Assembly: GCA_035403265.1 (NCBI GenBank)
Contig: DAONEV010000075.1
Coordinates: 1 to 14,160 of the forward strand
DNA: 14,160 nucleotides
Origin: JAAYVZ01 sp035403265
Lineage (GTDB): Bacteria > Acidobacteriota > Thermoanaerobaculia > Thermoanaerobaculales > Thermoanaerobaculaceae
Reading direction: 5' to 3'
A program made the position numbers and the translations under genes. The notes beneath the pieces were generated by a model. The model searched no databases. It saw only the letters and a program-made list of their open reading frames with translations, and was not told where the DNA came from. This document shows, piece after piece, positions 13,435 to 14,160 of this stretch. Positions within the stretch are counted from its first letter, which is position 1. Each line of letters starts with the position of its first letter.

Positions 13435-14160
13435 CGTATCCACCAAGGTCCCGAATCTGCCCCATCGTCGCGCTGCTCGGCATCGCGGCGCTCCTGACCG
13501 TGCCTGGCACGCTGTCAGCGGCCACCTGTGCCGCGCCCGTGCCGTATGACGACCTGGCGGGCCGCGAGATCTACTGCAGCTTCATGAAGGCGGTCGACGA
13601 CGCCGGTGTCATGGACGCCTGTGGCGCTCGCTATTTCTGCCCGTACGAGCTGGTCTCCCGCGAGGACATGGAACTCTTCATCGAGCAGGGGCTCGAGGTC
13701 AAGTGGCCCGACCCCGGGCACACCATCGGCACCCCGACCGGCCGCTTCAGCGGCGACGTCCCGGTCACCTACGGCCTGGCGCCGTGGATCGAGCAGCTCG
13801 GCGCCGACCTCATCGCCTCCGGGTGCGAGACGACGCCCCCCCCCAGGTTCTGCCCGTACAACCTCGTGACACGGGCCGAGATGGCCGTGTTCATCTCGAA
13901 GGCGAAAATATGGTCCACCCCGGAGCAAATCGACCTGAGCGGAACCCTGCCGTCGGGCCAATCCTACGATTGCCACCCTGTGGAACAAGGGGGGCATAGT
14001 GCGTTCTCGGATGTGGATCCAGGGCACTGGAGCTGCAAGTACATCCACTACATGGCCGTGACTGGCGTGACCTCCGGGTGTGAGACCACGCCCGTCCTCA
14101 AGTTCTGCCCGAACGACCCCACCCCGCGCTGGCAGATGGCGGTCTTCGTGAGCCGGGCGT
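13431..14160 (+). CDS. Secreted protein with cysteine-containing SLH-like repeats (continues past the window)
   Basis: The product is exported and probably sits at the cell surface. The GTG start (13431-13433) has a strong AAGGAG six bases upstream and is followed by a Sec signal peptide (hydrophobic residues about 12-30, likely cleavage after the LSA stretch near 30-31). At least three SLH-like repeats follow, at about residues 39-85, 106-159 and 192-243. Each ends in a C-x(n)-FCP...R..MxxFI/V pattern: C64/C70, C132/C141 and C217/C226. The paired cysteines suggest a disulphide in each repeat, fitting an oxidising compartment. This Cys-bearing variant differs from Gram-positive SLH domains. 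In related proteins the repeats often form the C-terminal anchor of a larger exoprotein, but here they begin right after the signal peptide. The frame is open at the window end (243 codons seen), so total length and any other domain are unknown. Confidence 0.8.
   Translation, partial: MTYPPRSRICPIVALLGIAALLTVPGTLSAATCAAPVPYDDLAGREIYCSFMKAVDDAGVMDACGARYFCPYELVSREDMELFIEQGLEVKWPDPGHTIGTPTGRFSGDVPVTYGLAPWIEQLGADLIASGCETTPPPRFCPYNLVTRAEMAVFISKAKIWSTPEQIDLSGTLPSGQSYDCHPVEQGGHSAFSDVDPGHWSCKYIHYMAVTGVTSGCETTPVLKFCPNDPTPRWQMAVFVSRA

Noticed and set aside
13060..13446. Minus-strand open frames opposite the 13087-13430 interval
   Set aside because: Repetitive Val/Arg/Thr/Pro text with no start context or motif; they overlap the ribosome binding site and start of the SLH-like gene.

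Overview
The window is GC-rich (about 70-75% in most stretches) and comes from a Gram-negative, lipid-A-making bacterium, because it encodes LpxC. The combination of a GH57/DUF3536 protein next to a short GlgB, cysteine-bearing SLH-like repeats and an RHS protein would fit Acidobacteriota or a deltaproteobacterial-grade lineage. The sequence alone does not fix the taxon, and this placement is inference.

From 10639 down to about 29, six co-directional minus-strand genes form a metabolic and housekeeping block. In transcription order they are: aspS (aspartyl-tRNA synthetase); glgB (glycogen branching enzyme); a GH57/DUF3536 glycosidase-like gene 15 bases after glgB; an LpxC with a response-regulator receiver domain fused to its N-terminus; a 710-residue FAD/NAD oxidoreductase carrying a [2Fe-2S] domain, a two-cluster ferredoxin-like domain and a BFD-like [2Fe-2S] domain; and an FAD-dependent D-amino-acid-oxidase-fold subunit whose start overlaps the previous stop (TGATG). 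The last two look like the large and small subunits of an imino/amine-acid dehydrogenase of the HcnABC / opine oxidase / hydroxyproline dehydrogenase superfamily. The small subunit is cut short near the left edge. Promoter-like and palindromic elements lie in front of aspS, glgB and the dehydrogenase pair.

From about 10707 to 13086 the plus strand holds an accessory RHS island: a 5'-truncated RHS core, a C-terminal domain with an HEVGH zinc-protease motif, a small lipoprotein gene that is the obvious immunity candidate, and a short RHS remnant in another frame. GC drops to about 53-55% across the tip and returns to about 73% in the remnant, as expected of a swapped toxin/immunity cassette. 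Next comes about 345 bases with only a doubtful small ORF. The window ends inside a secreted protein built of cysteine-containing SLH-like repeats, starting at a GTG with a strong ribosome binding site.

The most notable items are the REC-LpxC fusion, which suggests phospho-relay input into the committed step of lipid A synthesis, and the candidate RHS metallopeptidase toxin with a lipoprotein partner. I saw no rRNA, tRNA, CRISPR array or insertion sequence.
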